This document shows positions 9,410-18,898 of a DNA stretch of 64,000 nucleotides, piece after piece. The notes under the pieces were generated by a model. The model was not told where the DNA came from. It saw only the letters and a list, made by a program, of their open reading frames with translations, and searched no databases. Made by a program: the position numbers and the translations under genes. Origin of the DNA: Flavivirga algicola (GTDB lineage: Bacteria > Bacteroidota > Bacteroidia > Flavobacteriales > Flavobacteriaceae); the NCBI RefSeq assembly GCF_012910715.1, contig NZ_JABBHF010000003.1, positions 186,001 through 250,000 on the forward strand. Direction: 5' to 3'. The first letter of the stretch is position 1. The number at the start of each line of letters is the position of its first letter.

Positions 9410-10600
9410 TTATCCTTTCCAATATTGAATAGCTTCATGATGCATAGCGTCTAACGACAATTGAACAGCTCTGGCCGTATCGGCACCAGTAAATACATTT
9501 GAAATGGGTTGCTTATTTTCCAGAATAGAGTCTCTAAAGTCCACTAAAGCTTGCTTGCTAGGATCTAAATGAGACACTTTAATGGGATACCCTTTGCCTT
9601 GTAAATGACTATTTATGGTAGCTCCAGAAACACCATCAACATCTGCTATTTCTTTTTTATATCCTTTTTCATAATATATCCAGGCTTTGGTATAATCCAA
9701 TAGAATAGTACCCTTACTTCCATGTATTTTTATTTGATAATTACCTAAAGCATTACTAGTTAAACAGGTAAATTTAGCTTTTACGCCACTTGGGTATTCA
9801 TACAATAAATGGATGTTATCAAAAGTCTCTCTCCCGTCTTTCCAATAATCAATACCACCCATTCCCATTATTTTTTTAGGATTCTCACCTAAAACCCAGT
9901 GTACAAAATCAATTTGATGCGAGCAAAGTTCTGCAACCAATCCACCAGAATATTCCCTATACATACGCCAATTGATAGCGTGCTCTAAAGAAGCATCTGG
10001 AACAGGTCTTCTCCAGTTTCCATTTCTATTCCATTGGCATTCAAAAGAAGTTATCTGCCCAATCTCACCATTTTTCAGCATATCTACGACATGTTTGTAT
10101 AGTCTGGAGCTATGATATTGGTGGCCAGTTTGAAAGATGGTTTTCGAATTTGAAGCCTTTTCCACAAGATTATTAATACTATCAAATCCTTTTGCCATTG
10201 TTTTTTCACAATAGATATGTTTACCAGCATCTAGGGCGTCAAGTGCTATGTTAGAATGTGTACTAAATGGTGTCGCTATTAATACGGCATCAATATCTTT
10301 GTTGCCTAATAGTTTTTTATAATTGTTATAAGCTTCAACTTTATTTGAAGCTTTAGAAACCCCTTTTTCTAACCGGAAGGGTAAAATATCACAGACAGCA
10401 GACACACGCACGCCTTCAATTTTGTTTAGCACAGGGATAAGTCCGCCACCTCTATCTCCCGTACCTATGATTCCAATATTGATGGTATCATTAGAGCTAA
10501 ATTTTTTATTGATAGCTCCTAAAGTTGCTGTTCCAGCAATAATTCCTGCTGATGCCATGCTGCTTTTTGTAATAAATTCTCTTCTTTTCATTTGTTGCAA
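9410..10600 (-). CDS. Gfo/Idh/MocA-family oxidoreductase with Tat signal
   Basis: The 396-residue protein starts with a twin-arginine signal (KRREFITKSSMASAG), so it should be exported folded with its nicotinamide cofactor. The Rossmann fold follows (IGIIGTGDRGGG near residue 43). The usual EKP motif is changed to EKT (HIYCEKTMAKG), and a C-terminal substrate-binding domain follows with EHAINWRMYREYSGG. It is the last gene of a three-gene minus-strand operon with another Gfo/Idh/MocA protein and a DUF1080 protein, a combination that points to glycoside or sugar C3 oxidation/reduction in the periplasm. The exact substrate cannot be told. Confidence 0.88.
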   Translation of the reverse strand: MQQMKRREFITKSSMASAGIIAGTATLGAINKKFSSNDTINIGIIGTGDRGGGLIPVLNKIEGVRVSAVCDILPFRLEKGVSKASNKVEAYNNYKKLLGNKDIDAVLIATPFSTHSNIALDALDAGKHIYCEKTMAKGFDSINNLVEKASNSKTIFQTGHQYHSSRLYKHVVDMLKNGEIGQITSFECQWNRNGNWRRPVPDASLEHAINWRMYREYSGGLVAELCSHQIDFVHWVLGENPKKIMGMGGIDYWKDGRETFDNIHLLYEYPSGVKAKFTCLTSNALGNYQIKIHGSKGTILLDYTKAWIYYEKGYKKEIADVDGVSGATINSHLQGKGYPIKVSHLDPSKQALVDFRDSILENKQPISNVFTGADTARAVQLSLDAMHHEAIQYWKG

Positions 10601-10630
10601 TTTCTAATAACTGTGGGGATTGGTTCTAAC

Positions 10631-11977
10631 TTATACAGGCTTTATTTCCCAACCTGGCTCGTATGTTCTAGACCATAATTTCATGGCGTCTCTGTCATAA
10701 ATTCGTCCAGTAATCTCATCTACCTCAAAAGATTTATTAATTCTTGAACCAATATTGGCATAATGCGTAAGCATTTGACTAATAACACCTTGCTCTATTG
10801 GCGAAGTTAATGAATCTTTTCTTCTTATAGTTTGGAAAAAGTTAACAGCATGTCTTGTAGAAAGGCTGCCACCGCCTCCAAGTGCCACACCATCTTCGCC
10901 TCCATTTAAATTTCGACTGCGAATAACCTTACCTTTAAGGTCATATAATTTATAACCACCTCTATCTATAAAAACCATGCCTTTAGAACCATAGATCAAG
11001 GTACCCCTGCCGGCCCCATATTTATTGTATCCGTTTCTGCTTTGACCATCCCATTGAATGGTTTTGTTATTATTAAATCTAAAGGTAGCAAGCATGGTAT
11101 CGTACATTTCCCATCCGTCATCTTTATGCTGAAATTTTCCTGAATATACATCGACGTGTTCTGGATATTCAACATCTAAAGCCCAACGGGCAATATCTAA
11201 TTCATGGGTAGCGTTATTGCCAGTTTCAGCTGTTCCGTAATCCCATCCATACCAATGCCAGTTATAATTCCAAGTATCATGCATATATGCCTTTCTTGGA
11301 GCAGGACCTTGAAAAAGTTCCCAATCGAGCCCTTCAGGAGGGGCTGCTTTTACTGGAACAGGGACTTTACCTCTGGAGTTTGTATAAAAAGCAATGGCCT
11401 TATAGGCATCTCCAATGATGCCGTTATGAATATCTTTAATAATTTCGGTAGATTCTAATGAAGATCGTTGTTGGTTCCCCATTTGTACCAATTTATTATA
11501 TTTTTTTTGATAGGCAACGAGTAACTCTCCTTCTCTTGGATTATGGCTACAAGGCTTCTCTAAATAGACATGTTTATTAGCCTGCATGGCCATGCAGGCT
11601 CCTGGCGCATGCCAGTGGTCTGGCGTTGCCATAAAAACAGCATCTACTTTTTTATCATCTAAAACAACTCTAATATCGTTTTCTAATTTTGCGTTATGGT
11701 CCATCAATTTAGAAAAAGAGTTGGATGCCTTTTCTCGCTGACTTTTCATAACATCACATAAGTACATGAGTTCGATATTATTCTCTTTACTAGAAATGGC
11801 TTCCTTAAAGCCTCCTAAGCGTCTTCCTAAGCCTTGAATAGCTACATGAATCCTATCGTTAGCACCTATTATTCGTGAATAACTTTTTGCCGAGGCACTT
11901 GTTATTCCTCCTGTAAGTGTCACTCCAAGAGCTCCTGCTGATGCCTTTTTTAAAAAATCTCTTCTATTTGAACTCAT
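10631..11977 (-). CDS. Gfo/Idh/MocA-family oxidoreductase with Tat signal
   Basis: The 448-residue protein has a Tat signal (NRRDFLKKASAGALG) and a Rossmann domain ending in the canonical EKP motif (HVYLEKPCSHN). The long C-terminal domain has the tryptophan/glycine-rich stretch WNYNWHWYGWDYGTAETGNN typical of the larger secreted members in Bacteroidetes. Such proteins are thought to oxidise or reduce sugar hydroxyls using a tightly held NAD(P). It lies 30 nt upstream of the next gene and 16 nt after the DUF1080 gene, so the three are probably co-transcribed. Confidence 0.88.
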   Translation of the reverse strand: MSSNRRDFLKKASAGALGVTLTGGITSASAKSYSRIIGANDRIHVAIQGLGRRLGGFKEAISSKENNIELMYLCDVMKSQREKASNSFSKLMDHNAKLENDIRVVLDDKKVDAVFMATPDHWHAPGACMAMQANKHVYLEKPCSHNPREGELLVAYQKKYNKLVQMGNQQRSSLESTEIIKDIHNGIIGDAYKAIAFYTNSRGKVPVPVKAAPPEGLDWELFQGPAPRKAYMHDTWNYNWHWYGWDYGTAETGNNATHELDIARWALDVEYPEHVDVYSGKFQHKDDGWEMYDTMLATFRFNNNKTIQWDGQSRNGYNKYGAGRGTLIYGSKGMVFIDRGGYKLYDLKGKVIRSRNLNGGEDGVALGGGGSLSTRHAVNFFQTIRRKDSLTSPIEQGVISQMLTHYANIGSRINKSFEVDEITGRIYDRDAMKLWSRTYEPGWEIKPV

Positions 11978-11993
11978 TGTTCTATATGTTTTA

Positions 11994-13397
11994 TTAATTA
12001 AATTCTCTAACTTTTATACTTCTGTAATGTACCGTATCCCCATGATCTTGAAGTAAGATATGGCCACTAGGCCACTGTCCGAATTCTGGCCATTTTTTAT
12101 ACTTGCTGTAAGCTACAAGTGCTCTAAACATTTGTGAAGATCGATCGTATTCTATTACTTTTTCATTGTTTAGCCAATGCTCAACATGGCCTCCTTTAAC
12201 AACAATTCTTGCTTTGTTCCAAGCACCTATACCTTTAAATTGTTTGCTTCTTCCTTTTACGGAAAGGTTTTCGGCTGCAATTAAATCGTAAAGAGACCCT
12301 ACTGTTCTATTACCATTAACGCCAGCTTTTGCATCAGGGTGGTTTTTATCATCTAAAATTTGAAACTCACACCCTATCGCAGACCCAGTTCCTTTATTAA
12401 GCTCGGCGTCTACAAAATATTTAATACCACTATTGGCAGCTTTTGTGATTTTAAAATCTAGCTCTAATTCGAAGCTACTAAAAACTTTTTCGGTAACAAT
12501 GTCTCCTGGACCAGTTGATTCTGCGCCATCAGTTGCTAAAATAGTTAATTCGCCATTTTGGATGTCCCAACCAGACTGCGGAAAATGGTCCAACTTAGCG
12601 CCTCTCCAGCCTTTAGATGTTTTTCCATCCCAAAGCAAACGCCATCCATTATTTACTTCATTTTCTGTAAGCTGATTAACCAAATAACTCATTTCTTTTA
12701 CTTCAGGATCCGATGTCCAACGTTCTTTTTCTAAGTTGTTTGTTTTAATTCTAATATTTTTCCATTTAATATGTTTGCCTACTTGCTTTTCACTATAAAT
12801 ACTGTGTACCTGTAATGCTATAAACCCTGATGATGTTAAATCATCAACCAAGTTTGAGCATTGTACCCCATTTATCCATGTTCTAATAGTCGATCCAATA
12901 GCTTCGATTCGACATGTATTCCATACTCCATTTTTAAAAACTTTACTGCCTTTCGGATTTAAAGATAAAGGATATATCCAACCTCTTCTTCCCTCATCGT
13001 ATATCCCACCACTAAAAGCACGAGCTGTTGGGTCTAGTTCAAATTGATAGCCATGAACCTTTCCGTTTTTATATGACTTGGAACTATTGGACCTAAATTG
13101 AACACCCGAATTAGTTGTGGGGTCTAAAAGAACTTCAAATTCTAGAATAAAATCACCGTATGTCTTTTCAGTGCACAAAAAACTATTTGGTGTTTTGGCT
13201 TTTGTAGTGCCAATAATTTCACCATTAGCCACTTCATAAGTAGCGGTTCCATTTAATTGTTTCCAACCTTTTAAGTTCTTTCCGTTGAAAAGAGATATCC
13301 ATCCGTCTTGAGATGTTTGAGAATGAGCACTAATGCCTATAAGACTTATCAAAAGAAAACTAGAAAAAAAAAGAAGCTTAGATTGTATTGATTTCAT
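11994..13397 (-). CDS. Double DUF1080 (3-keto-disaccharide hydrolase family) protein
   Basis: The 467-residue secreted protein (signal peptide ending about SAHS at residue 26) has two DUF1080 beta-sandwich domains. The first covers about 31-217 (GWISLFNGKNLKGWKQLNG) and the second about 250-466 (GWRLLWDGKTSKGWRGAK to HGDTVHYRSIKVREF). Members of this Pfam family have been assigned to 3-keto-disaccharide hydrolysis. The co-operonic oxidoreductases fit a scheme in which one enzyme oxidises a glycoside at C3 and this one cleaves it. The double domain is longer than the usual ~250-residue form. It is the first gene of the operon, and a strong palindrome lies just upstream of its start. Confidence 0.88.
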   Translation of the reverse strand: MKSIQSKLLFFSSFLLISLIGISAHSQTSQDGWISLFNGKNLKGWKQLNGTATYEVANGEIIGTTKAKTPNSFLCTEKTYGDFILEFEVLLDPTTNSGVQFRSNSSKSYKNGKVHGYQFELDPTARAFSGGIYDEGRRGWIYPLSLNPKGSKVFKNGVWNTCRIEAIGSTIRTWINGVQCSNLVDDLTSSGFIALQVHSIYSEKQVGKHIKWKNIRIKTNNLEKERWTSDPEVKEMSYLVNQLTENEVNNGWRLLWDGKTSKGWRGAKLDHFPQSGWDIQNGELTILATDGAESTGPGDIVTEKVFSSFELELDFKITKAANSGIKYFVDAELNKGTGSAIGCEFQILDDKNHPDAKAGVNGNRTVGSLYDLIAAENLSVKGRSKQFKGIGAWNKARIVVKGGHVEHWLNNEKVIEYDRSSQMFRALVAYSKYKKWPEFGQWPSGHILLQDHGDTVHYRSIKVREFN

Positions 13398-13408
13398 TTG
13401 TATTTATA

Positions 13409-13430
13409 TTTTCGTGTACGTACACAAAAA
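13409..13430. promoter_or_regulatory. Palindromic operator candidate before the DUF1080 operon
   Basis: The core GTGTACGTACAC (13414-13425) is a perfect 12-bp palindrome. With flanks TTTT and AAAA it forms a 22-bp dyad with one mismatched pair. It lies 12 bp upstream of the minus-strand start codon at 13397, an apt place for a repressor. The core resembles sites of GntR-type regulators, but no such regulator gene is in the window. Confidence 0.6.
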
Positions 13431-13506
13431 TACAAATATTTATAACGAAAATCCAAATGTTAAGAGATATTAGAATGATCATTTTATTGTTAAAATAATT
13501 GCCAGT

Positions 13507-13520
13507 CGAAAACGATTTCG
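13507..13520. promoter_or_regulatory. Weak LacI-like operator candidate
   Basis: CGAAAACGATTTCG is an imperfect palindrome around a central CG, the general pattern of LacI-family operators. It lies in the 258-bp region between divergent genes (DUF1080 operon and gapN). No LacI gene is visible in the window and a single site is weak evidence. Confidence 0.25.
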
Positions 13521-13655
13521 TCGTAACTATTTTATTCCCATGTTATTATTTTGCTAAGAATATCGTATTAATTCTAATAAACCGATTTTATTTAAAAGTT
13601 TTTATTGATATTAAGGATATATTAGCTTTAGTCACAATTAATAAATTCAGGTAAA

Positions 13656-15248
13656 ATGAGTACTACTTTTTTAGAAATTCCAGAAGCTTATAAAATACAA
13701 TCTTTATTACATCAAAAAACCTATTTAGTTTCCGGCGAACTAAAACAATGGGAAGGTGATATAGCAGAAGTATATTCGACCATTTCTTCAACCGAAGATT
13801 ATAAACCAACTTTATTGGGGACCATTCCCCAACTTACAGAGAAAGAAGCTTTAGAGGCGTTAGATGCGGCATCAGCAGCATATGACAAAGGACAGGGGCT
13901 ATGGCCAACTATGAAGGTGGTAGATAGAATTGCTTGCATGGAAAAGTTTGTAGAGCAAATGAAAACCAAGCGAGAAGAGATTGTAAAGCTTTTAATGTGG
14001 GAAATAGGGAAAAACCTTCCAGACTCACAAAAAGAGTTTGATAGAACCATTGATTATATATACGATACTATTGAAGCTTATAAGCAGATAGATAGAGATT
14101 CGGCGAAATTTGAAAAGAATCAAGGGGTTTATGCGCATATACGCAGAGGACCGTTAGGAGTTGTTTTGTGTTTAGGACCTTATAACTACCCATTAAATGA
14201 AACGTTTACATTGCTTATTCCTGCGTTAATTATGGGTAATCCTGTTATTTTTAAACCAGCGAAGCTAGGTGTATTGTTAATTTCACCATTATTGGAAGCT
14301 TTCCAAAATAGTTTTCCTAAGGGCGTTGTAAATGTTATTTATGGTCGTGGCCGGGTATTGGCAACACCTATCATGCAATCGGGTAAAATTGATGTATTGG
14401 CACTAATTGGTAACAGCAAATCTGCAAATGCCATTCAAAATAATCATCCAAAAAAGAATAGGTTGCGTTTGGTATTAGGTCTAGAAGCCAAAAATCCAGC
14501 GATTGTTTTACCAGATGCCGATTTAGATTTGGCAGTGGACGAGTGTATAGCAGGTACCTTGTCTTTTAATGGGCAACGTTGTACTGCCTTAAAAGTATTG
14601 TATGTTCATGAATCTGTTGTAGATGATTTTAATAAACGATATTCGGCTAAAGTAGATGCGCTTAAATTTGGTAACCCGTGGGATTCTGATGTTAAGTTAA
14701 CGCCGCTTCCAGAAGTGAATAAACCTCCTTATATTAAGGAGTTGATAGATGATGCTCTAGAAAAAGGCGCAAAAATATTGAATGATAAAGGTGGGGAACT
14801 TAGTGAGAATTTTATTTTTCCAGCAGTCTTATACCCTGTTGATAAAAGCATGCGAATATTTAATGAAGAACAGTTTGGTCCATTAATACCTATCGTCCCG
14901 TTTACAGATATTGAAGAGCCATTAGATGATATGGCAGCTTCCAATTATGGGCAACAAGTAAGTTTGTTTGGTAAAGATATAAATACGTTATCACCATTAA
15001 TCGATACTTTGGTAAACTTGGTGTGTCGAGTTAATTTAAATAGTTCTTGCCAAAGGGGACCAGATGTTTATCCCTTTACGGGAAGAAAAGACTCTGCATT
15101 TAGTACTTTGAGTGTGCATGATGCTCTACGTTCTTTCTCTATAAGAACTTTTGTAGCATCAAAAGATAACGATTATAATAATACCATTTTAAAAGAGCTA
15201 TTAGAGAAAAAAACATCCAATTTTATAAGTACGGATTATATTTTATAA
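13656..15248 (+). CDS. gapN: Aldehyde dehydrogenase, GapN-like (non-phosphorylating GAPDH)
   Basis: This NAD(P)-dependent aldehyde dehydrogenase most resembles non-phosphorylating glyceraldehyde-3-phosphate dehydrogenase, which makes 3-phosphoglycerate and NADPH while bypassing ATP formation. The catalytic Cys is C309 in [12 protein letters not shown] and the general-base Glu is E277 in [10 protein letters not shown]. The Rossmann segment [18 protein letters not shown] is near residue 175. The 530-residue length is a little above the ~480 of typical GapN because of N-terminal and C-terminal additions. There is no signal peptide. Other aldehyde substrates cannot be excluded. Confidence 0.85.
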   Translation: MSTTFLEIPEAYKIQSLLHQKTYLVSGELKQWEGDIAEVYSTISSTEDYKPTLLGTIPQLTEKEALEALDAASAAYDKGQGLWPTMKVVDRIACMEKFVEQMKTKREEIVKLLMWEIGKNLPDSQKEFDRTIDYIYDTIEAYKQIDRDSAKFEKNQGVYAHIRRGPLGVVLCLGPYNYPLNETFTLLIPALIMGNPVIFKPAKLGVLLISPLLEAFQNSFPKGVVNVIYGRGRVLATPIMQSGKIDVLALIGNSKSANAIQNNHPKKNRLRLVLGLEAKNPAIVLPDADLDLAVDECIAGTLSFNGQRCTALKVLYVHESVVDDFNKRYSAKVDALKFGNPWDSDVKLTPLPEVNKPPYIKELIDDALEKGAKILNDKGGELSENFIFPAVLYPVDKSMRIFNEEQFGPLIPIVPFTDIEEPLDDMAASNYGQQVSLFGKDINTLSPLIDTLVNLVCRVNLNSSCQRGPDVYPFTGRKDSAFSTLSVHDALRSFSIRTFVASKDNDYNNTILKELLEKKTSNFISTDYIL

Positions 15249-15293
15249 ACGGCATTTTATTATTTTTATGGCTCACAAAACAATATTTTAGGT

Positions 15294-15803
15294 ATGAAGA
15301 CATTTAAGTATTTGGTATTATCTTTTTTTTCGGTTTTACTATTAGCCTGTGGGGGTAAGGAAGAAAAAAAGAAAGAAGGTTTTAGTTATGAGAAAAAGGA
15401 GGAGACTTCTAAGAGCGTAGAGACAAAAAATTCTAATGAAATTGTTATTTCAGGAGACGATTTAATGAAGTTTGATAAAACCGAAATTAAAGTAAAAACA
15501 GGACAAAAAGTAAAAATTACGTTAAGGCATAAAGGAAAATTAGATGTAAATGTTATGGGGCATAATTTCGTGCTTCTTAAACAAGGTGTAGACTTAGCAG
15601 GGTTTGCTGCTAAGGCGGCTGTAGCTAAAGAGAATGAATATATACCAGAAAAGACAAAAGATGTTATAGCTTATACATCTTTAATTGGAGGTGGGCAAAC
15701 AACAACTGTTGAATTTGATGCTCCTGCAGTTGGGACATACGATTTTTTATGCAGTTTCCCAGGACATTATGGTATGATGAAAGGCAAATTTATAGTAGAG
15801 TAA
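15294..15803 (+). CDS. Azurin (blue copper lipoprotein)
   Basis: The 169-residue protein carries a lipoprotein signal (LLLACGGKE, Cys19), then a charged Lys/Glu linker and an azurin domain. Type 1 copper ligands are visible: His in GHNFVLL and the Cys-His-Met group in FLCSFPGHYGMMKGKF. It should shuttle electrons while anchored to a membrane facing the periplasm. It is 45 nt downstream of gapN on the same strand and may share its transcript. A possible electron partner is the periplasmic GMC dehydrogenase system encoded nearby, but that is speculation. Confidence 0.93.
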   Translation: MKTFKYLVLSFFSVLLLACGGKEEKKKEGFSYEKKEETSKSVETKNSNEIVISGDDLMKFDKTEIKVKTGQKVKITLRHKGKLDVNVMGHNFVLLKQGVDLAGFAAKAAVAKENEYIPEKTKDVIAYTSLIGGGQTTTVEFDAPAVGTYDFLCSFPGHYGMMKGKFIVE

Positions 15804-15859
15804 ATTAGAGATAATTAGAAGCGTAAACCGCAATCTTTATCTATTGAATTTTAGTAGAG

Positions 15860-15892
15860 CAATCCTGTATCAATTAAATACAGGATTGTTTT
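15860..15892 (+). terminator. Rho-independent terminator after azurin
   Basis: An 11-bp perfect stem CAATCCTGTAT (15860-15870) / ATACAGGATTG (15878-15888) with a 7-nt loop is followed by TTTT. It ends the gapN-azurin unit. Confidence 0.9.
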
Positions 15893-15949
15893 ACAACAAA
15901 TCTTGGCCTCACATAATATGACATCTTTTGCCATTCCCAGATCATACGT

Positions 15950-16492
15950 ATGAGAAATATTAAATTACTAATTGGGTTCTTAGTTATTCCTTTAACTGGA
16001 ATGTCTCAAGGTTCAAATGAATTGATTCTGAAAATCAGAGCTGAATTCCAACGCATCAATTCAGTCAAACATCTGGAAAAAATTGAATTGTTCAATGCAG
16101 ATTTTATGGATTATAGAACTGATGGCGGAGGAAAACTTACAGGTTTTTTTGAAAATGATCAATTGGTAAAAATTACTGAATGGATAGGGCCTTCTTACGG
16201 AACTATAATAACCGATTATTATTTGAAAGATGGAGAGCTGTTTTTTGCTTATCAACAAGAAAATAAGTTCAAAAATATAATTGATGAATCTGGAGAATGG
16301 ATTGGTCTGGATACTTCAGAACTGGACATCATATTTGAAGGAAGGTATTATTTTAATGATCGCATACTCATAAAAAAACTAATTAAAGGAAAACGTATGT
16401 TTGATAAGTTTTTTGATCAGGCTAAGTTTTTAGAACATACCAATTTAATAGTCCAAACATTGCTGAAAAGCAAGTTGACCAGAAAAAAATAA
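15950..16492 (+). CDS. Secreted protein of unknown function
   Basis: The 180-residue protein begins with a signal peptide (MRNIKLLIGFLVIPLTGMSQ, cleavage probably after SQ or the preceding Ser). The rest is a soluble region rich in Glu, Asp, Lys and aromatic residues (DYYLKDGELFFAYQQENKF), suggesting a small beta-rich fold. I do not recognise a family. It stands alone behind a terminator and converges with the minus-strand operon that ends at 16515, leaving only 22 bp between stops. Confidence 0.7.
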   Translation: MRNIKLLIGFLVIPLTGMSQGSNELILKIRAEFQRINSVKHLEKIELFNADFMDYRTDGGGKLTGFFENDQLVKITEWIGPSYGTIITDYYLKDGELFFAYQQENKFKNIIDESGEWIGLDTSELDIIFEGRYYFNDRILIKKLIKGKRMFDKFFDQAKFLEHTNLIVQTLLKSKLTRKK

Positions 16493-16514
16493 AATAATTT
16501 GTGCGTATTGGTGC

Positions 16515-17432
16515 TTAGAAGTTGGAGCTTTCTAAATAAGCATTTATGACCTTTTTTTCACCTTCTTTCCCGTCTACGGAATTTCCATGTTCCATGCCTA
16601 GAATACCATTGTATCCTTTGGAGTGAATATGCTTAAATACATTTTTGTAATTTATTTCTCCTGTTGTTGGTTCTTTGCGCCCTGGGTTATCACCAATTTG
16701 AAAATAGGCAATTTCACTCCAACACGCATCAATATTTGGAATTAGGTTGCCCTCTTGTATCTGTTGATGGTAAATGTCGAATAATATTTTACAAGATGGT
16801 GAATTTACCGCTTTACAAATTTGAAAAGCTTGAGGTGACCCTGTTAAAAATAATCCAGGATGGTCCCTGAAATTTAGAGGCTCCAAGACCATGGTTATTT
16901 GATGCGGTTCTAAAATAGCCGATGCTTGTTTTAGAGTCTCTATAACATGCTCTGTTTGGTAATCCATATGCTGCCTTAAATCTAAATGGCCTGGTACTAC
17001 AGTTATCCATTTTGCATTCACACGCTTAGCGACTTCAACAGACTGTCTTATTTCATTTAAGAATTCACGTCGCTTATCTATATTTCCACTTGCTAAATTA
17101 GGTGCTCTCCAATAAATTTTATGTGCAACAAATACACCCATAGTTATATTTCTGTCGGCCATGGTTTTGGCCATTTTTTCTTGAATTTCAACAGGGCGAT
17201 TTTTCATGTTATTATCTTCAAAAGCAGTAAAACCTTGATCAGCCATAAAGTTTAATTGATCAATAGGGTTATTGCCAACATGATGTTTGAACATGCCTAT
17301 ATGTGGTGCAAAATTTAATTTGAATGTATTTACATTGGGATTTAGTACATTCATGGCATTTACACCTGAAAGTCCCATGCCTATTAGTGAAGCAGCAGCC
17401 GTACTTTTTTTAATAAATGATCTCCTTTTCAT
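16515..17432 (-). CDS. TIM-barrel isomerase-like protein with Tat signal (hydroxypyruvate isomerase family)
   Basis: The 305-residue protein has a Tat signal (KRRSFIKKSTAAASLIG) followed by an AP-endonuclease-2-type TIM barrel. The metal-binding pattern of this fold is visible in VLEPLNFRDH, ILFDIYHQQIQEGNL, FQIGDNPGR and GILGMEHGNS. The family is annotated as hydroxypyruvate isomerase or sugar epimerase/isomerase; exported forms accompany sugar oxidation clusters in Bacteroidetes. It is the last gene of the six-gene minus-strand operon containing two GMC dehydrogenase pairs and a DUF1080 protein, so it may act on keto-sugars. The substrate is unknown. Confidence 0.82.
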   Translation of the reverse strand: MKRRSFIKKSTAAASLIGMGLSGVNAMNVLNPNVNTFKLNFAPHIGMFKHHVGNNPIDQLNFMADQGFTAFEDNNMKNRPVEIQEKMAKTMADRNITMGVFVAHKIYWRAPNLASGNIDKRREFLNEIRQSVEVAKRVNAKWITVVPGHLDLRQHMDYQTEHVIETLKQASAILEPHQITMVLEPLNFRDHPGLFLTGSPQAFQICKAVNSPSCKILFDIYHQQIQEGNLIPNIDACWSEIAYFQIGDNPGRKEPTTGEINYKNVFKHIHSKGYNGILGMEHGNSVDGKEGEKKVINAYLESSNF

Positions 17433-17469
17433 CTTAATAGATTGTTCGTCTTACTCTTACATATCACTG

Positions 17470-18279
17470 TTATTCTAACTCCAAAATTTCAATGTTTTTA
17501 AATTCTACAGGATGGCTTTCGCTTTGTAAAGAAATGTATCCCTTTTTTAAAGGTGCTCCTTCTTTGCTTTTCCAAAGGCCTTCATTAAAATCAACCGATC
17601 CGCCTATCTGTGGTTTTGTATAAGTGAATACAATATGGTCATTAATTAGATGCTTAATAATAGAATCGTTTCTAACTTCAATTTCAAGTTTAACCCATTG
17701 GTCTCCATGATATGTTTTTGAAGATGATTGAAAACAGTGATCGGTAGCAATGGAATCATTTATAACAACATGTGTGCCAGGCGTACATAAATTCGCAGTT
17801 GGTCGCTCTCCAGTTCCTAATCCTCCTAAAAGTTGTACTTCAATAGATACAGGAAAGTTTTGATCTAACCCCATATTTTTAGGATCTTCACAATGTATCA
17901 TGACACCGCTGTTTGCGGTTGCCCATGATGCCCCATCGCTTAATTGCTTTCCTGTAAAGCGATATTCCAATCGTAATTTATAATTAGAAAACGCTTTGTT
18001 GTAGTAAATATGACCAAATGTGGAATTAAACGTGTCGTCATATGCATCATAATTAACTTTAAGACAGCCATCTTCAGCGATAAAAGTATTTTTGTAATTG
18101 TCGCCAACAGGATGTCCTTTAATTTTTACAGTCCAATTATTTAAATCTTTACCATTAAATAAAGAAACCCATTTTTCTGTTAATATACTGGTTTCAATCT
18201 TTTTTGTGTCAGGTTTTTTTTTGCAACTTATTGTAAGTATAGTCAATACGCCGCAAAATAAGTATAAAAAAAATCTCAT
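17470..18279 (-). CDS. DUF1080 (3-keto-disaccharide hydrolase family) lipoprotein
   Basis: The start at 18279 (MRFFLYLFCGVLTILTISC) is preferred over an in-frame ATG 12 codons upstream, because it begins exactly at a lipoprotein signal with Cys19. That leaves 269 residues. One DUF1080 domain fills the mature protein, from WVSLFNGKDLNNWTVKIKG to KKGYISLQSESHPVEFKNIEIL, the typical C-terminal signature. It follows the GMC subunit-3 gene by 13 nt, so the substrate is plausibly the 3-keto-glycoside made by those dehydrogenases, cleaved in the periplasm. Confidence 0.88.
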   Translation of the reverse strand: MRFFLYLFCGVLTILTISCKKKPDTKKIETSILTEKWVSLFNGKDLNNWTVKIKGHPVGDNYKNTFIAEDGCLKVNYDAYDDTFNSTFGHIYYNKAFSNYKLRLEYRFTGKQLSDGASWATANSGVMIHCEDPKNMGLDQNFPVSIEVQLLGGLGTGERPTANLCTPGTHVVINDSIATDHCFQSSSKTYHGDQWVKLEIEVRNDSIIKHLINDHIVFTYTKPQIGGSVDFNEGLWKSKEGAPLKKGYISLQSESHPVEFKNIEILELE

Positions 18280-18292
18280 ATTGTATATAGTT

Positions 18293-18898
18293 TTATAAAG
18301 ACCATGCTTTACCATTAGTTAAATCTTCTACCGAAGCACACCCTATTTGAGCACCAGGAATAGGATCGTAGGTCAAAACATGTTCGCCAATTTGTTCACT
18401 GTTTTTATAAGCCCAGATAGCAATATTTCTCAAGCCTGAAAGCGTATTATAAATAATGGCATCTACATTATTTTCATCACTTTCATTTTCATAAATAACT
18501 CGTTGCTCTTTTGGTGCTTTTAAATACTTAGCGAGCAAAGTATCATAATCATTGTGCGCTAATTTAGAAACTCCTTCTTCGGGAATATTGAGGGCTTTCA
18601 TTATGGCGTTAATACCTTGTTTAAACTTATGTTGTTGTTTGTCTGTATAAACTTCATGAGCATATATATCTATAAATTCAGGAACATTAACGTCAAGAGC
18701 TCCAGGAGTAGCTTCTGTTTTTGGAAGTATGATATCTATTAAATTTTTTACAATAACGCCTTCGTCTATAGATAGGAATTTAGGCGTCCATAATTTTACT
18801 TCCGTATTACAGCTTTGTAGCAAACTCATAACACTGGGAGTCGCAATGGTGTAACCTAATGTGAGTCCTAATCCTTTTAGCGCATCTCTTCTATTCAT
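18293..18898 (-). CDS. Gluconate 2-dehydrogenase subunit 3-family protein (GMC partner)
   Basis: The 201-residue protein starts with a Tat motif and lipobox together (NRRDALKGLGLTLGYTIA then SLLQSC). It should be exported folded and lipid-anchored. This small subunit forms a complex with the Fe-S GMC dehydrogenase, and since the GMC protein has no signal of its own it is probably carried across by this subunit. The gene overlaps the GMC gene by 4 nt, implying translational coupling. It is a paralogue of the protein encoded at 20611-21228. Confidence 0.9.
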   Translation of the reverse strand: MNRRDALKGLGLTLGYTIATPSVMSLLQSCNTEVKLWTPKFLSIDEGVIVKNLIDIILPKTEATPGALDVNVPEFIDIYAHEVYTDKQQHKFKQGINAIMKALNIPEEGVSKLAHNDYDTLLAKYLKAPKEQRVIYENESDENNVDAIIYNTLSGLRNIAIWAYKNSEQIGEHVLTYDPIPGAQIGCASVEDLTNGKAWSL

